Positions 43,502-54,209 of a stretch of DNA of 64,000 bases are shown here, piece after piece. Position 1 is the stretch's first letter. The number at the start of each line of letters is the position of its first letter. The stretch spans positions 2,795,116 through 2,859,115 of the forward strand of contig JAVSMP010000001.1 of the NCBI GenBank assembly GCA_032027145.1, in the 5' to 3' direction. The stretch is from Ignavibacterium sp. (lineage in GTDB: Bacteria > Bacteroidota > Ignavibacteria > Ignavibacteriales > Ignavibacteriaceae). A program made the position numbers and the translations under genes. The notes below the pieces were generated by a model that saw only the letters and a program-made list of their open reading frames with translations, did no database searches and had not been told where the DNA came from.

Positions 43502-43620
43502 CTGAATGCCCAAAAATCAACAAGGCAATCAATAAAACTTTTTTGATATTTATGAACAATTGTGTTGCACCGTATCTGATTTGCAATCTAAATTAACTAT
43601 AAAATTATTCAGGATTTTGT

Positions 43621-43833
43621 ATGCCTTCATTTGAAAATACTTGGCTGCCGTTTATTTATCTGTACGGTGTTGGCGGAATATTTTTTTTAAGTGGTTTAGT
43701 GATAATTAAAAAATCCAAAACCGTTAACTTTGAAAAAAAACGACACAGATACTGGTGGAAAATAACTCTTTTTGGATTCTTCTATTATATGGCAATTCAT
43801 GCTTTGCTGATACTTGCCGCTTTATACCTATGA
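43621..43833 (+). CDS. 70-aa two-helix membrane protein (paralog B)
   Basis: Same architecture as 43289-43501: WLPFIYLYGVGGIFFLSGLVII, a basic loop EKKRHRYWW, then FFYYMAIHALLILAALYL. The shared WLPxIYLYGVGGxFFxSG and the HxxLxxxALY ending show a tandem duplication. It lies 39 bases before the second symporter and is likely co-transcribed. Function unknown. Confidence 0.72.
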   Translation: MPSFENTWLPFIYLYGVGGIFFLSGLVIIKKSKTVNFEKKRHRYWWKITLFGFFYYMAIHALLILAALYL

Positions 43834-43872
43834 TATTATTAAAAATTTCTCAAATAATCTCAAATATACAAT

Positions 43873-45969
43873 ATGAACGTACATCATAGTTTAGGAACTT
43901 CAACCGATTGGATTGTAATGATTGTTTATTTTATAGCAATCATGCTTTTTGGTTCATACTTCAGTAAATATAACAGAACAACAACAGATTTCTTTTTTGG
44001 AGGAAGACGATTTAAATGGTGGCTAATTGCAATGAGTATTGTTGCTACCGGTGTTGGAAGCCATAGCTTTATCAAATATTCTGCAAAAGGATTTGAAGCT
44101 GGCTTTTCATCTACAATGACATATATGAACGACTGGTTTTTCGTACCGTTTTTCATTTTTGGATGGCTGCCGATAATTGTTTATACAAAGATTCGTTCAA
44201 TCCCCGAATATTTTGAAAAAAGATTTTCACCATCAACAAGATTCCTCTCAACTATTTTACTTTTGCTTTATATGATCGGATATGTTGGTATAGGATTTTT
44301 AACGATGGGTAAAGCAATTTTACCATTGCTGCCTCCCGAGTTTTCAATTTTTGGATTTCAAATTAATATTACGTTAATGGGTTTGGTAATTGTCATTGCA
44401 CTGATCGTAGGTATTTACATTACCTATGGCGGACAAACTGCTGTTATTTTTACTGATCTCTTACAAGGCTTTATTTTAATCTTTGCAGGATTGCTGGTAT
44501 TCTTTCTTGGCTTAGATTACATTGGCGGATTCGGTTTGTTCTGGAATGCACTGCCAACTAGCTGGAAATTACCCTTAGCTCATTTTAATAATCCACCCGG
44601 TTTTAATTTTGTGGGAATATTCTGGCAGGATGGCATTGCTGGTTCTGTTGGATTTTTATTTATGAACATGGGTTTAATCATGCGGTTTATGGCTACAAAG
44701 AGCGTTGATGAAGGACGTAAAGCCGCAACATTTAATATTCTTTTTATGCTGCCTATAAGTGCTATTGTAGTTGGAAATGCCGGATGGATAGGAAAAGCCA
44801 TTTCGGTATTGCATCCAGATATTGTCCCACCTAATTCGGATCCTGATTCAATATTTGTTGTTGTAGCAAATATAATTTCTCTGCCCGGTGTTTTTGGTTT
44901 TGTAATGGCAGCTTTAACTGCGGCTTTAATGTCAACTGTAGATACACTGCTGAATGCAATTGCCGCAATTTATATTAATGATGTTCACAGACCTGCAAAA
45001 AAATGGCTGAGCAAAAAAGTTCAAAGCTGGAAAGAAAATGACAGACAGGAATTAAACGCAGCAAGAATTGCTACAGTAATCTTTACTATAATGGGAGTAT
45101 TGGCGGTTATTCCATTTGAATCTTTCCCTACGGTTTACGAAGCACACGGTTATTTCCATTCAACATTAACTCCGCCGCTTGTTGTTGCTATTTTTCTTGG
45201 AGTATTCTGGAAAAAATTTACTAACGCTGCGGTAATTGCTACTTTTATTGTAGGTGTTGCATTGATGATACTTGGAATGTATTACCCAAGACCGTTAATA
45301 GAAGTATTTGCACACGGCACAGATTACGATCCAAAGCATCCTTACACTTATATCGGAGCTTTATATAATTTGTTTGTTTGTGTTTTTGTAGGTGTATTAA
45401 CAACTGTAACAAGAAATCAACAAAAGAAAATTGTGGACTGGATTAAAACCACACCTAATCATAAATCAATGATGAGCGGAATTACTTTTGTATCAGGCGG
45501 TATTTTTGTAATAATACTTTTTAATCTTGCTTCGTTACCTGTTTTATTATTACTGACTGCAATTATGTTGGTGTTCGTTGTTATTTCATCCAACTATTAT
45601 TCTAAATATTCTGAAAGAACTCATACTGAAGGATTAACTGTATGGAGTATAGCCAAAGCAAAAGAATTGTTTAAAGGCAGTAAGGTTAACGATCGCGAGG
45701 GTGAAATTATTAAAGTTAACTGGAAGATTAAAGAATCAACTGATGATTTGATGTATTTTTCTAAAAATGATATGGCAAAGATGGCTGCTGATCCGGGCGA
45801 TCTTATTTATTTGTGTGATGCAAGAAGATATCTGGGAGGATTAAAATCCGTTCATAGCACTTATGGTGAACCGCACAATGAAGATGGAACTGTATATATA
45901 ACACAGGATCATTTAGATCAGGGGCAGTTTGTAAAAGGCAAAATACTTACTGCTGAAAAAGAGATGTAA
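43873..45969 (+). CDS. Sodium:solute symporter (SSS family) with long C-terminal extension
   Basis: This 698-aa membrane protein starts with STDWIVMIVYFIAIMLFGSYF, then TTDFFFGGRRFKWWLIAMSIVATGVGSHSFI, and carries GIYITYGGQTAVIFTDLLQGFILI and MAALTAALMSTVDTLLNAIAAIYINDV, the SSS sodium-site region. The last 130 residues (from about 565) are beyond the usual core: two or three more helices, then a soluble tail (SIAKAKELFKGSKVNDREGEII, LIYLCDARRYLGGLKS). It is longer than the first symporter and its tail may be regulatory. It ends at an intrinsic terminator. Confidence 0.88.
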   Translation: MNVHHSLGTSTDWIVMIVYFIAIMLFGSYFSKYNRTTTDFFFGGRRFKWWLIAMSIVATGVGSHSFIKYSAKGFEAGFSSTMTYMNDWFFVPFFIFGWLPIIVYTKIRSIPEYFEKRFSPSTRFLSTILLLLYMIGYVGIGFLTMGKAILPLLPPEFSIFGFQINITLMGLVIVIALIVGIYITYGGQTAVIFTDLLQGFILIFAGLLVFFLGLDYIGGFGLFWNALPTSWKLPLAHFNNPPGFNFVGIFWQDGIAGSVGFLFMNMGLIMRFMATKSVDEGRKAATFNILFMLPISAIVVGNAGWIGKAISVLHPDIVPPNSDPDSIFVVVANIISLPGVFGFVMAALTAALMSTVDTLLNAIAAIYINDVHRPAKKWLSKKVQSWKENDRQELNAARIATVIFTIMGVLAVIPFESFPTVYEAHGYFHSTLTPPLVVAIFLGVFWKKFTNAAVIATFIVGVALMILGMYYPRPLIEVFAHGTDYDPKHPYTYIGALYNLFVCVFVGVLTTVTRNQQKKIVDWIKTTPNHKSMMSGITFVSGGIFVIILFNLASLPVLLLLTAIMLVFVVISSNYYSKYSERTHTEGLTVWSIAKAKELFKGSKVNDREGEIIKVNWKIKESTDDLMYFSKNDMAKMAADPGDLIYLCDARRYLGGLKSVHSTYGEPHNEDGTVYITQDHLDQGQFVKGKILTAEKEM

Positions 45970-45996
45970 TTATTTTATGTATAGTTGATTATGCAA

Positions 45997-46027
45997 GGCT
46001 GTGCATTTTATGTGCAGCCTTTTTTTT
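45997..46027 (+). terminator. Intrinsic terminator after the symporter unit
   Basis: GGCTGTGCA (45997-46005) pairs with TGTGCAGCC (46011-46019) over a short loop, with two G-T pairs, followed directly by eight T residues (46020-46027). This is a textbook factor-independent terminator, 28 bases after the symporter stop. Confidence 0.9.
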
Positions 46028-46600
46028 AATAACAAAATAAAATTTCCACAAAATCCAGATTGAGTAATAGCCCGATTGTTAATTCGTTTGCACAAAGTAA
46101 CTGAGTAATCTTACACCTCAGAATTTTTAGCTTCTCATTATTACTTGCTAATCGTTACTTGAGCTTTAGTATTTTTTTGCCTTAGTTTGCAATAGATTAT
46201 ATACACAATAAAACTGAGACAGTTTTTGTTTGAAGATAGCCAGTAAATTAATTTTTAACATAATAACAAAATATATCAAACCGCTAAACCCATTACGTAA
46301 TAAGTCAAGAGCTTTAATAAATGTAATTTAAAATACTAACTGCAAAATTATTCTGATTGATATTCTTGTTCGTTGTATTTGAGGTTTTAATTTTGATATC
46401 TGATACTTATTCTAACATAGGTACTGAGATAAATTCAAAATGAGCTTTGGTCAGTCTGGAATAACTACAAAAACCATTATTTAGAAATTCTACTTATAAA
46501 TAGCAGCTAACACCTTAAAACTCCAAATCAACCCCACAGGTTATTAACAAATTTCTAACCTTTTCATTAAATTAAGCCAGCTAAAAACAATAAGCTTTGT
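46028..46600. other. Gene-free interval before the CorC-type gene
   Basis: About 570 AT-rich bases after the terminator. I see no ORF of note, no RNA gene and no repeat; the promoter of the CNNM/CorC-type gene must lie here. Confidence 0.4.
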
Positions 46601-47890
46601 ATGGAATATTTAATAATTCTGGGTCTTTTTATCCTTAATGGATTGTTTGCAATGAGTGAAATTGCGCTTGTTTCATCCAAACGTGCACGACTTGAAGAAA
46701 AAGCAAAAAAAGGCAGCAATGGTGCTAAAATTGCTCTTGAGCTTTTAGATGAGCCTGAGAAATTTTTATCTACAGTGCAGATTGGTATAACTTTGATAGG
46801 AATTATTGCCGGTGCATTTGGCGGATTAGCTTTTGCAGATGATCTTGTTCCTGTTTTACAAAGTATCAGTTGGCTTGCACCGCATGCAGATAAGGCTGCA
46901 ATAGCAATTGTAGTTACTATAATTACTTATCTTTCGCTGGTAATTGGTGAACTTGTACCTAAAACAATTGCATTCAATAACCCTGAGGGTATAACTGTTA
47001 CACTTGCACCGGTTATGAAACTCCTTTCCTGGATTACAACTCCTGTTGTTTCTTTTCTTAGTTTTTCTACAAAAATCTTTTTAAAAATTCTGATGATCAA
47101 AAAGAAGGAAAGAACTCCGGTTACTGAAGAAGAATTAAAAATTCTTATAGAAAAAGGAACGCAGTTTGGAACGCTTGAGCATATTGAATCAGAACTCTTA
47201 AAAAGGATTTTCAGATTCGGCGACAGAAAAGCTTATGAAATAATGACAAACAGACAGGATGTAATAGTAATCAATATTAAAGATCCTCTTGATAAAATTA
47301 AACAACAGGTTTATGAAAATCCATTTTCGCGCTACCCTGTTTATGACGAAACTCCTGACAATATTTTCGGAATCTTTACAATAAAAGATTTTTTTCACAG
47401 CTTGAGCAATAAACCTGATTTTAGATTAAAAGATATTTTAACCCAACCGCTCTTTATTCCCGATAACTTAACCGGTATTAAAGTTTTTGAAAAGTTTCAA
47501 CAGACAAAAACTTATGTTGCAATAGTTATTGATGAATACGGTTCTTTTGAAGGAATAATAACTTTACACGATCTTATTGAAAACATTTTTGGTGATCTGC
47601 CAGATAAGCACGAAGAGGAAGAAATTGCAATTGTAAAACGCGATGATGGTTCTTTATTAATTGATGGAAGTATTTTAATAGATGAACTTAAAGAACATCT
47701 TAATCTTATATTTGAAGATGAGGAAAACTATTCCACACTTGGCGGTTTTATGATGTATAAATTAAACCGGATTCCAAAAGCTGCTGATAGATTTGAATAT
47801 AAATCCTGCATATTTGAAATAGTTGATATGGATGGAAAGAGAGTTGATAAAGTTTTGGTAACCAGAATTGAGAATAGTGAACCCGAATAA
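46601..47890 (+). CDS. CNNM/CorC-HlyC-type membrane protein with CBS pair
   Basis: This 429-aa protein has an N-terminal DUF21/CNNM membrane domain (LIILGLFILNGLFAMSEIALVSSKRARLEEKAK, STVQIGITLIGIIAGAFGG, VVTIITYLSLVIGELVPKTIAFNNPE), then two CBS motifs (IMTNRQDVIVINIKDPLDKIKQ, ILTQPLFIPDNLTGIKVFEKF) and a C-terminal CorC_HlyC transporter-associated domain (DGSLLIDGSILIDELKEHL, GGFMMYKLNRIPK). It is the family often annotated as hemolysin, now linked to magnesium or cobalt efflux and homeostasis. Length is normal. Confidence 0.9.
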   Translation: MEYLIILGLFILNGLFAMSEIALVSSKRARLEEKAKKGSNGAKIALELLDEPEKFLSTVQIGITLIGIIAGAFGGLAFADDLVPVLQSISWLAPHADKAAIAIVVTIITYLSLVIGELVPKTIAFNNPEGITVTLAPVMKLLSWITTPVVSFLSFSTKIFLKILMIKKKERTPVTEEELKILIEKGTQFGTLEHIESELLKRIFRFGDRKAYEIMTNRQDVIVINIKDPLDKIKQQVYENPFSRYPVYDETPDNIFGIFTIKDFFHSLSNKPDFRLKDILTQPLFIPDNLTGIKVFEKFQQTKTYVAIVIDEYGSFEGIITLHDLIENIFGDLPDKHEEEEIAIVKRDDGSLLIDGSILIDELKEHLNLIFEDEENYSTLGGFMMYKLNRIPKAADRFEYKSCIFEIVDMDGKRVDKVLVTRIENSEPE

Positions 47891-48162
47891 ATTATTATTG
47901 GCGGCATTTAAGATGCGGTTAAGTTTAAATAAGCATTGATTTAATATTTAATCAATTGATTATTTTACCAATGTATTTTTTATTTCGAACCATTTTTACA
48001 GCTTATTTTTTGAAAGATTTTCCAAAAAAATCATCTTTAAGCCAAATCTTTCAATTAGGATTAATAAATATGACCTGATAATTAATTTGCATAATACTTG
48101 CTGTTAATTGTTATAAGAAATATCAAAAAAGAATTATTGGTTTTACTAACAGAATATATAAT

Positions 48163-51100
48163 ATGAGTAATAGATCAGGAAAAACTAATTCCAGAGGAAA
48201 GAATAAAAAAACACTGTTTAATTTAGAAGAAAACAATTTTTCAATTCTGTCAAATGAAGCACTTCTTAATCAGCTTAATGATGCAATTTTAATAGTTGAT
48301 AAAAAATTAACTGTTACTTTAGTTAACAGCAAAGCTGAGAATATTTTCGGGAGGAAGAAATCATTTCTATTGAACAAAAATATAAGCAGTCTTATAGAAG
48401 TTACCGGGAATTCAAAAAATCAGAGTATAACAAATACTTTAAAAAATATTTTTGCATCAGAAAGAAAATCTAAAGACTTTAGGTTTAAAGATTGTAAAAT
48501 CACATTACCAAAAAGCAAATTTCAATCTGTTAACTGTTCAATAACTGCCATCAACAATTATTCTGGTAAAGTAGAACATGCAGCGTTGATTCTATCCATA
48601 GAAGAAGAAACAGGTTTAGATAAGAATAAATCCTCAGACTTTAATTTCGAGATACCGGGATTTATTTATAGATGTGCTAATGATAAAAACTGGACAATGA
48701 AATTTATCACTGATGGCTGTACCAGTATAACAGGTTATAAACCAACAGAACTTATTGAAAATAAGAAAATTGCATTTAACAATATCATACATCCGGATTA
48801 TCAAAAGATTGTAGCAGACAAATGGAAAAAAGCAATAAAAGAAAAAAAGCATTTTGAATTTGAGTACCCAATCATAACCAAAAAGAAGGAAACCAAATGG
48901 ATTTGGGAACGTGGTAAAGGTATTTTTTCTGAAGAAGGTAAAGTACTATATCTTGAAGGATTTTTAACTGATATAACAGATAGAAAAAATAATGAAGCAA
49001 AACTCTTATTACAGAATATTGTTTTCGAATCGGCTATTTCTGCAAATTGTATTTTAGATACTAAAGAACAGATAACAAATGTAAACACATCTTTCCTTAA
49101 GCTCTGGGGTTATAACTCCAAATCTGAAATCACTAACAGACACTTATCAAACTTCTTTACTAATAAGAAAACTGCTAATGATATTCTTAAAAAATTAAAT
49201 AAAGATGGACGGTGGGATGGTGAATTTAATGCGCTAAAAAAAGATGGTTCGTCTTTTCTGGCGTATGGAATGGCAACTATTATTCATGATTCTAACGGTA
49301 AAAAAATTGGGTTTCAATCATCCATGTTAGATATTTCTGAAAAGAAAGAAATTGAATACGAAGCTGAGAAGAATCGTGATAAAATGCAGCTTCTTGTAGA
49401 AGGCACTCCGCATCTGTTTTTTTATGTTCAGGATAAAAATGGATACATTGAATACATTTCACCTTCAGTAGAAAACATTACTGGCTATAAAGTATCTGAA
49501 TGGCTAAATAAACGAAACTGGTTTGCAACTGAATCAGTTTTAAATATTACAGCAAAAGCAAGAACTCATAAACACCTATCGGGCAAAATTGATACTTCAC
49601 CGGTTTATGTAGAAATCAAACATGCTAATAACGATATAGTTACATTAGAAGTTTACGAACGTCCGATAATTAGGAATGGAAAAGTTATCGGTTTGCGCGG
49701 TGTTGCTCACGATATAACTCAAAAAATAAAGTATGAAGAAAGATTAAGACTAAGCGAGTCAAGCTATCGAAGTATAATTGATAGTATTACCGAATCAATT
49801 TACATTCAGGATGAAAACGGTGTATTCCTTGATGTTAATGAGGGCGCCGTTGCGATGTATGGTTATGATAAACAAACACTGATTGGCAAAACACCAGAAT
49901 TTGTCAGTGCACCAAATCGCAATAATTTTGATGTAATTAAAATTGCAGTTAATAAAGCATTTACTGGGCAGAAGCAGCAAGTTGAATTCTGGGGCAAGAG
50001 AAAGAATGGCGAGGAGTTTTTAAAAGATGTTCGATTATATCCCGGTACCTATTTTAATAAAAAAGTAGTAATAGCTGTTGCTTCTGATATAACCGAAAAG
50101 AAAAAATCTGAAAAACTATTGCAGGATAGCGAGGAGAAATACCGAACTCTTGTTGAAAACATCAATGATATATTGTATTTCATAAATAAAGATGGAATAA
50201 TAGAATATATAAGTGGAACTATTCAGCGGGTTTTAGGTTATAAACCTGAGGAAGTAATAGGAACTGAATTTAAATCTTATATTCTTCAAGATGACTATCA
50301 TAAACTGCAATATAAAATAAAAAAGATAGTTAGAGGAACTACAGAAGCTTTAGAATACAGAATGATTAACAAACGGGGTAATACATATTGGGTAAGAAGT
50401 TCAGGAAAAGCAATATATGATAACGAAAAAATTGCAGGTTTTTTGGGTGTAATGATTGATATAAATAAAGAAAAGATTTTTGAACAAAGGTTAAAACTTT
50501 CTGAAGAACGCTATAGAGCAATCTCAAATCTTACCAGTGATTATTTATTCTCAACCCAGGTAAATGAAGATGGAAATCATGAAATAGAATGGGTTGCCGG
50601 CTCTTTTGAAAAGATAACCGGTTATACAATGGATGAATACCGTAAAGCCGGAGGTTGGAGAGCAACCTTACTGCCAGACGAGCTTGAAAAAGATGATCTT
50701 GATATTGAACGGCTAAAACAAAGACTAAAAGTAGATCGTGAAGTTAAGACATATCATAAAGACGGCTCGGTTGTTTGGGTCAGAACTTATGCACAGCCTC
50801 TGTGGGATGAAAAAACAAATACTTTAAAAGGAGTTTATGGAGCAGTTCAGGATATTACTGAACAAAAGAAAAGTGAAGAATCTATCCGGATGATGGCACA
50901 AATGCTTGATATTGCTCCTAACGCAATAAGCGTATATAGCTTCGATGGTAAATGTCTTTATGCTAATCAGAATGCAGCTAAGATGCATGGATACACAGTA
51001 GAAGAATATAAACGGTTAAACTTCAGTGAAATTGATACTCCTGAAAATTCAACCATGTTAACTGCGCAAATAAATCAGATAAATACTATTGGTGAAGCGC

Positions 51101-54003
51101 GCTTTGAAGTTACTCATTATAGAAAAGATAAAACTGAAATTCCTCTGGAAATATATGCAAAGAAAGTAGAATGGGCTGGTATCCCCGCATTACTTAGTAT
51201 TGGTACGGATATAACAGAAAGAATAAAAGCAATAAATGAATTAAAAGCAGAGAGAGATCTTTTCTCTTCAGGACCTGTAAGCACAATAATCTGGAGTCCT
51301 TCAGAAGATTGGCCGGTCAAATATGTATCGTCTAATATTGTTGAGATATTAGGATATACGAGTGAATTTCTGACCGATCCTAAATTTAATTATACTTCAA
51401 TCCTGCATCCGGATGATTTGGAAAACTTCCAAAACGAGATTAACTATTACTTGGAAAATTCAATTGATACTTATGAACAATCGTACAGATTAAGACACAA
51501 AGACGGCTACTATTTATGGATATATGATTATACAAAATTTGTAAGGGATAGAAACGGAAATATATCAGAAATAAAGGGCTATCTCTTCGATCAAACCAAT
51601 TTGAAAAATGCCCAGAATGAAATTGAAAATCAAAAGCAGAGACTATCAAATATTATTGCTGGAACAAATGTTGGTACTTGGGAATGGAATATTCAAACTG
51701 GTGAAGCAGTGTTTAATGAAAGATGGGCTGAGATAGGCGGTTATACACTGGAGGAGCTGAAACCGCTTTCTATTAAGACCTGGTTAAATCTTATTCACCC
51801 CGATGATCTGATCAAAAGTGAAGACTTGTTAAAAAAACACTTTAAAGGAAAATCCGAATATTTTGAGTGTGAAATAAGAATCAAACACAGAGAAGGACAT
51901 TGGGTATGGACGTTAGACAAAGGTAAAGTAGTTTCAAGAACTGCTGATAACAAAGCCCTGATGATGTTTGGAACACAACAAGATATCACCGAAAGAAAAA
52001 GAGCAGAAGTTTTACAACATATTCAATATAGAGTTGCCGATGCAGCAGTGTCATCAATAAAGTTAACCGATCTGTTTGATTCAATCAGATTTGAACTTTC
52101 AACAATTATGAATGTAAATAATTTCTTTATTGCTCTTTATGACGAAAAGACCGGCATGCTTCAATCGGATGTTAATAAGGATGAAAAAGAAGAAATCCCT
52201 TATTGGGCTGCAAAGGGATCAATGACCGGCTACGTTATTGAACAAAAAAAATCAATACTGGTAAATAAAAAGCAAATAAATCAGTTGATTGAGAATGGCA
52301 TTGCCGGAATGATTGGAACAATACCTGAAATATGGCTTGGGGTTCCTTTTAGAATTAGCGGTAAAGTAATTGGCGTTTTGGTAGTTCAAAGCTATGATAA
52401 TCCAAATGCTTACGACCAAAACAGTGTGGAAATTTTGGAAATAGTTGCACACGAGTTAAGTATCTTCATTCAACACAAACGCGTTGAGGAAGAATCACAA
52501 AAACTGACAAAAGCTATTATTCAAAGTCCTGCTAGTATTCTGATAGCTGATCCGCACGGAATAATAGAATATGTAAATCCAAAGTTTACTGAGACATCAG
52601 GTTATTCACTCGAGGAAGTTAAAGGCAAAACCCCAAATATCTTGCAGTCAAATGAACACGGTAAAGAATTTTTTGATCACTTATGGAAAACAATTTCATC
52701 TGGAAATGACTGGCACGGAGAAATTAAAAATAGAAAAAAGAACGGTGATACTTATTGGGAAACTTCTATTATCTCACCCATTCTTAACGATGAAGGAAAA
52801 ATAATCAATTATCTTGCAATCAATGAAGATATCACAGAAAAGAAAAAAATGATTGAAGAACTGATTATTGCAAAAGAAAAAGCTGAGGAAATGAACAGGG
52901 TTAAATCAAACTTCTTTGCAAATATGAGCCATGAACTTAGAACACCAATGGTAGGAATATTGGGATTTTCTGAGATGTTGATGAATGAATTAAAGGATAA
53001 CCCCGATTATTTTGCAATGACCAAGTCAATCAATACATCGGGACATAGGCTGCTCGAAACACTGAATATGATCCTTAATATTTCAAAGCTTGAAGCTGCA
53101 AAAGTTGAACCTGTTTTTTCGAACACTAACATAATCCCGATTATACAGGAAAGTTTTCAATTTTTTGAAAGTGCTGCTTTAAAGAAAAATCTTACATACA
53201 AATTAAACTACTCGGAAGATGAAATAATATGTAGTATTGATTCATTCTTGTTTTTAAGCATAATGAATAACCTTATAAATAATGCAATAAAATTTACTTC
53301 CTCCGGATCAATAAATGTAACCGTTGCTATCTTAAATAAAGTTGTCTCTATCAGCGTAAGCGATAGCGGTGTTGGAATCTCGCGTGAAAAATTAAATCTG
53401 ATCTGGGAAGAATTTAGACAAGCAAGCGAAGGCTATAATAGGAGTTTTGAAGGAACCGGACTTGGTTTAACGATTTCTAAACGATATACAGAACTAATGA
53501 ACGGTAAAATTTATGTTGAAAGTATTATCGACAAAGGGACTACCTTTATTATTTCATTCCCTTTGATTGAGGGAATTGCTGATAAAACATCAACAGTTGT
53601 TGCTACTGATATAGTTCCCGATCTTCAGAAAGTGCCAGATGATCTTCCAAAGATACTTTATGTTGAGGACGATGAGGTATCAGTAAAGCTCGTTAGAACT
53701 TTTACAAAAGGACTTTATCAGGTTGATGTAGCAAAAGATTCTGATGAAGCCTTATCGTTAATTAATAAAGAATATAAATTAATTCTGATGGATATAAATC
53801 TTCATAAAGGAATAGATGGAATTGAGCTTACTCAGCTTTTAAGAAAAAATATAGATTACAAAGATGTTCCTATTGTAGCATTAACTGCTTTTGCAATGGG
53901 TCACGAAAGAAGTGAGTTCTTATCCAAAGGTATGTCGTATTATCTATCAAAACCTTTTAGCAGAATGCAGCTGATTGATATTATAAAAGAAGCTATCAAG
54001 TAA
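48163..54003 (+). CDS. Giant hybrid histidine kinase: about eleven PAS, GAF, HisKA, HATPase, receiver
   Basis: A 1946-aa protein without signal peptide or membrane segments, thus probably cytoplasmic. I count about eleven PAS units, each typically ending in DIT(D/E)xK-type motifs (DITDRK, DISEKK, DITQKI, DITEKK, DITEQK, DITERI, DITERK). A GAF domain lies near 1290-1440 (LFDSIRFELSTIMNVNNFFIALYDE, LGVPFRISGKVIGVLVVQSYD), with the last PAS after it. HisKA follows with FFANMSHELRTPM (phospho-accepting His1590). The HATPase has N-box NNLINNAIKFT, DSGVGIS and GTGLGLTIS. The C-terminal receiver has YVEDDEVSV and phospho-Asp1877 in ILMDIN. No response regulator with an output domain is beside it, so the downstream target is unknown. 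Confidence 0.93.
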   Translation: MSNRSGKTNSRGKNKKTLFNLEENNFSILSNEALLNQLNDAILIVDKKLTVTLVNSKAENIFGRKKSFLLNKNISSLIEVTGNSKNQSITNTLKNIFASERKSKDFRFKDCKITLPKSKFQSVNCSITAINNYSGKVEHAALILSIEEETGLDKNKSSDFNFEIPGFIYRCANDKNWTMKFITDGCTSITGYKPTELIENKKIAFNNIIHPDYQKIVADKWKKAIKEKKHFEFEYPIITKKKETKWIWERGKGIFSEEGKVLYLEGFLTDITDRKNNEAKLLLQNIVFESAISANCILDTKEQITNVNTSFLKLWGYNSKSEITNRHLSNFFTNKKTANDILKKLNKDGRWDGEFNALKKDGSSFLAYGMATIIHDSNGKKIGFQSSMLDISEKKEIEYEAEKNRDKMQLLVEGTPHLFFYVQDKNGYIEYISPSVENITGYKVSEWLNKRNWFATESVLNITAKARTHKHLSGKIDTSPVYVEIKHANNDIVTLEVYERPIIRNGKVIGLRGVAHDITQKIKYEERLRLSESSYRSIIDSITESIYIQDENGVFLDVNEGAVAMYGYDKQTLIGKTPEFVSAPNRNNFDVIKIAVNKAFTGQKQQVEFWGKRKNGEEFLKDVRLYPGTYFNKKVVIAVASDITEKKKSEKLLQDSEEKYRTLVENINDILYFINKDGIIEYISGTIQRVLGYKPEEVIGTEFKSYILQDDYHKLQYKIKKIVRGTTEALEYRMINKRGNTYWVRSSGKAIYDNEKIAGFLGVMIDINKEKIFEQRLKLSEERYRAISNLTSDYLFSTQVNEDGNHEIEWVAGSFEKITGYTMDEYRKAGGWRATLLPDELEKDDLDIERLKQRLKVDREVKTYHKDGSVVWVRTYAQPLWDEKTNTLKGVYGAVQDITEQKKSEESIRMMAQMLDIAPNAISVYSFDGKCLYANQNAAKMHGYTVEEYKRLNFSEIDTPENSTMLTAQINQINTIGEARFEVTHYRKDKTEIPLEIYAKKVEWAGIPALLSIGTDITERIKAINELKAERDLFSSGPVSTIIWSPSEDWPVKYVSSNIVEILGYTSEFLTDPKFNYTSILHPDDLENFQNEINYYLENSIDTYEQSYRLRHKDGYYLWIYDYTKFVRDRNGNISEIKGYLFDQTNLKNAQNEIENQKQRLSNIIAGTNVGTWEWNIQTGEAVFNERWAEIGGYTLEELKPLSIKTWLNLIHPDDLIKSEDLLKKHFKGKSEYFECEIRIKHREGHWVWTLDKGKVVSRTADNKALMMFGTQQDITERKRAEVLQHIQYRVADAAVSSIKLTDLFDSIRFELSTIMNVNNFFIALYDEKTGMLQSDVNKDEKEEIPYWAAKGSMTGYVIEQKKSILVNKKQINQLIENGIAGMIGTIPEIWLGVPFRISGKVIGVLVVQSYDNPNAYDQNSVEILEIVAHELSIFIQHKRVEEESQKLTKAIIQSPASILIADPHGIIEYVNPKFTETSGYSLEEVKGKTPNILQSNEHGKEFFDHLWKTISSGNDWHGEIKNRKKNGDTYWETSIISPILNDEGKIINYLAINEDITEKKKMIEELIIAKEKAEEMNRVKSNFFANMSHELRTPMVGILGFSEMLMNELKDNPDYFAMTKSINTSGHRLLETLNMILNISKLEAAKVEPVFSNTNIIPIIQESFQFFESAALKKNLTYKLNYSEDEIICSIDSFLFLSIMNNLINNAIKFTSSGSINVTVAILNKVVSISVSDSGVGISREKLNLIWEEFRQASEGYNRSFEGTGLGLTISKRYTELMNGKIYVESIIDKGTTFIISFPLIEGIADKTSTVVATDIVPDLQKVPDDLPKILYVEDDEVSVKLVRTFTKGLYQVDVAKDSDEALSLINKEYKLILMDINLHKGIDGIELTQLLRKNIDYKDVPIVALTAFAMGHERSEFLSKGMSYYLSKPFSRMQLIDIIKEAIK

Positions 54004-54029
54004 AAAGTATCTTAGATAACCGTTATAAA

Positions 54030-54182
54030 TCGTCATTCTTCAACTTCGATAAGAATAACAAATCAGTTGTTACGTTGAAAGAAGTCGAAATGTAACTTTA
54101 AGATAAGAAAATTTAGCATCAGCTTTCGACTATACACTCAGCCTTACAAAAGAGTTCACACTGAATCTATCAAAGTGTTACT
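54030..54182. repeat. Degenerate copy of the 37.8-kb intergenic repeat family
   Basis: The gap between the kinase and GH97 genes has words of the 119-bp family (CGTCATTC, GAAGTCGAAATG, TTTCGACT, CACTCAG) and the CACACTGAAT...AAGTGTTA hairpin also seen near 37960. It is a decayed copy, so boundaries are approximate. Confidence 0.5.
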
Positions 54183-54209
54183 TAACCAAATTTTTTGAAA
54201 TGTAGAACA

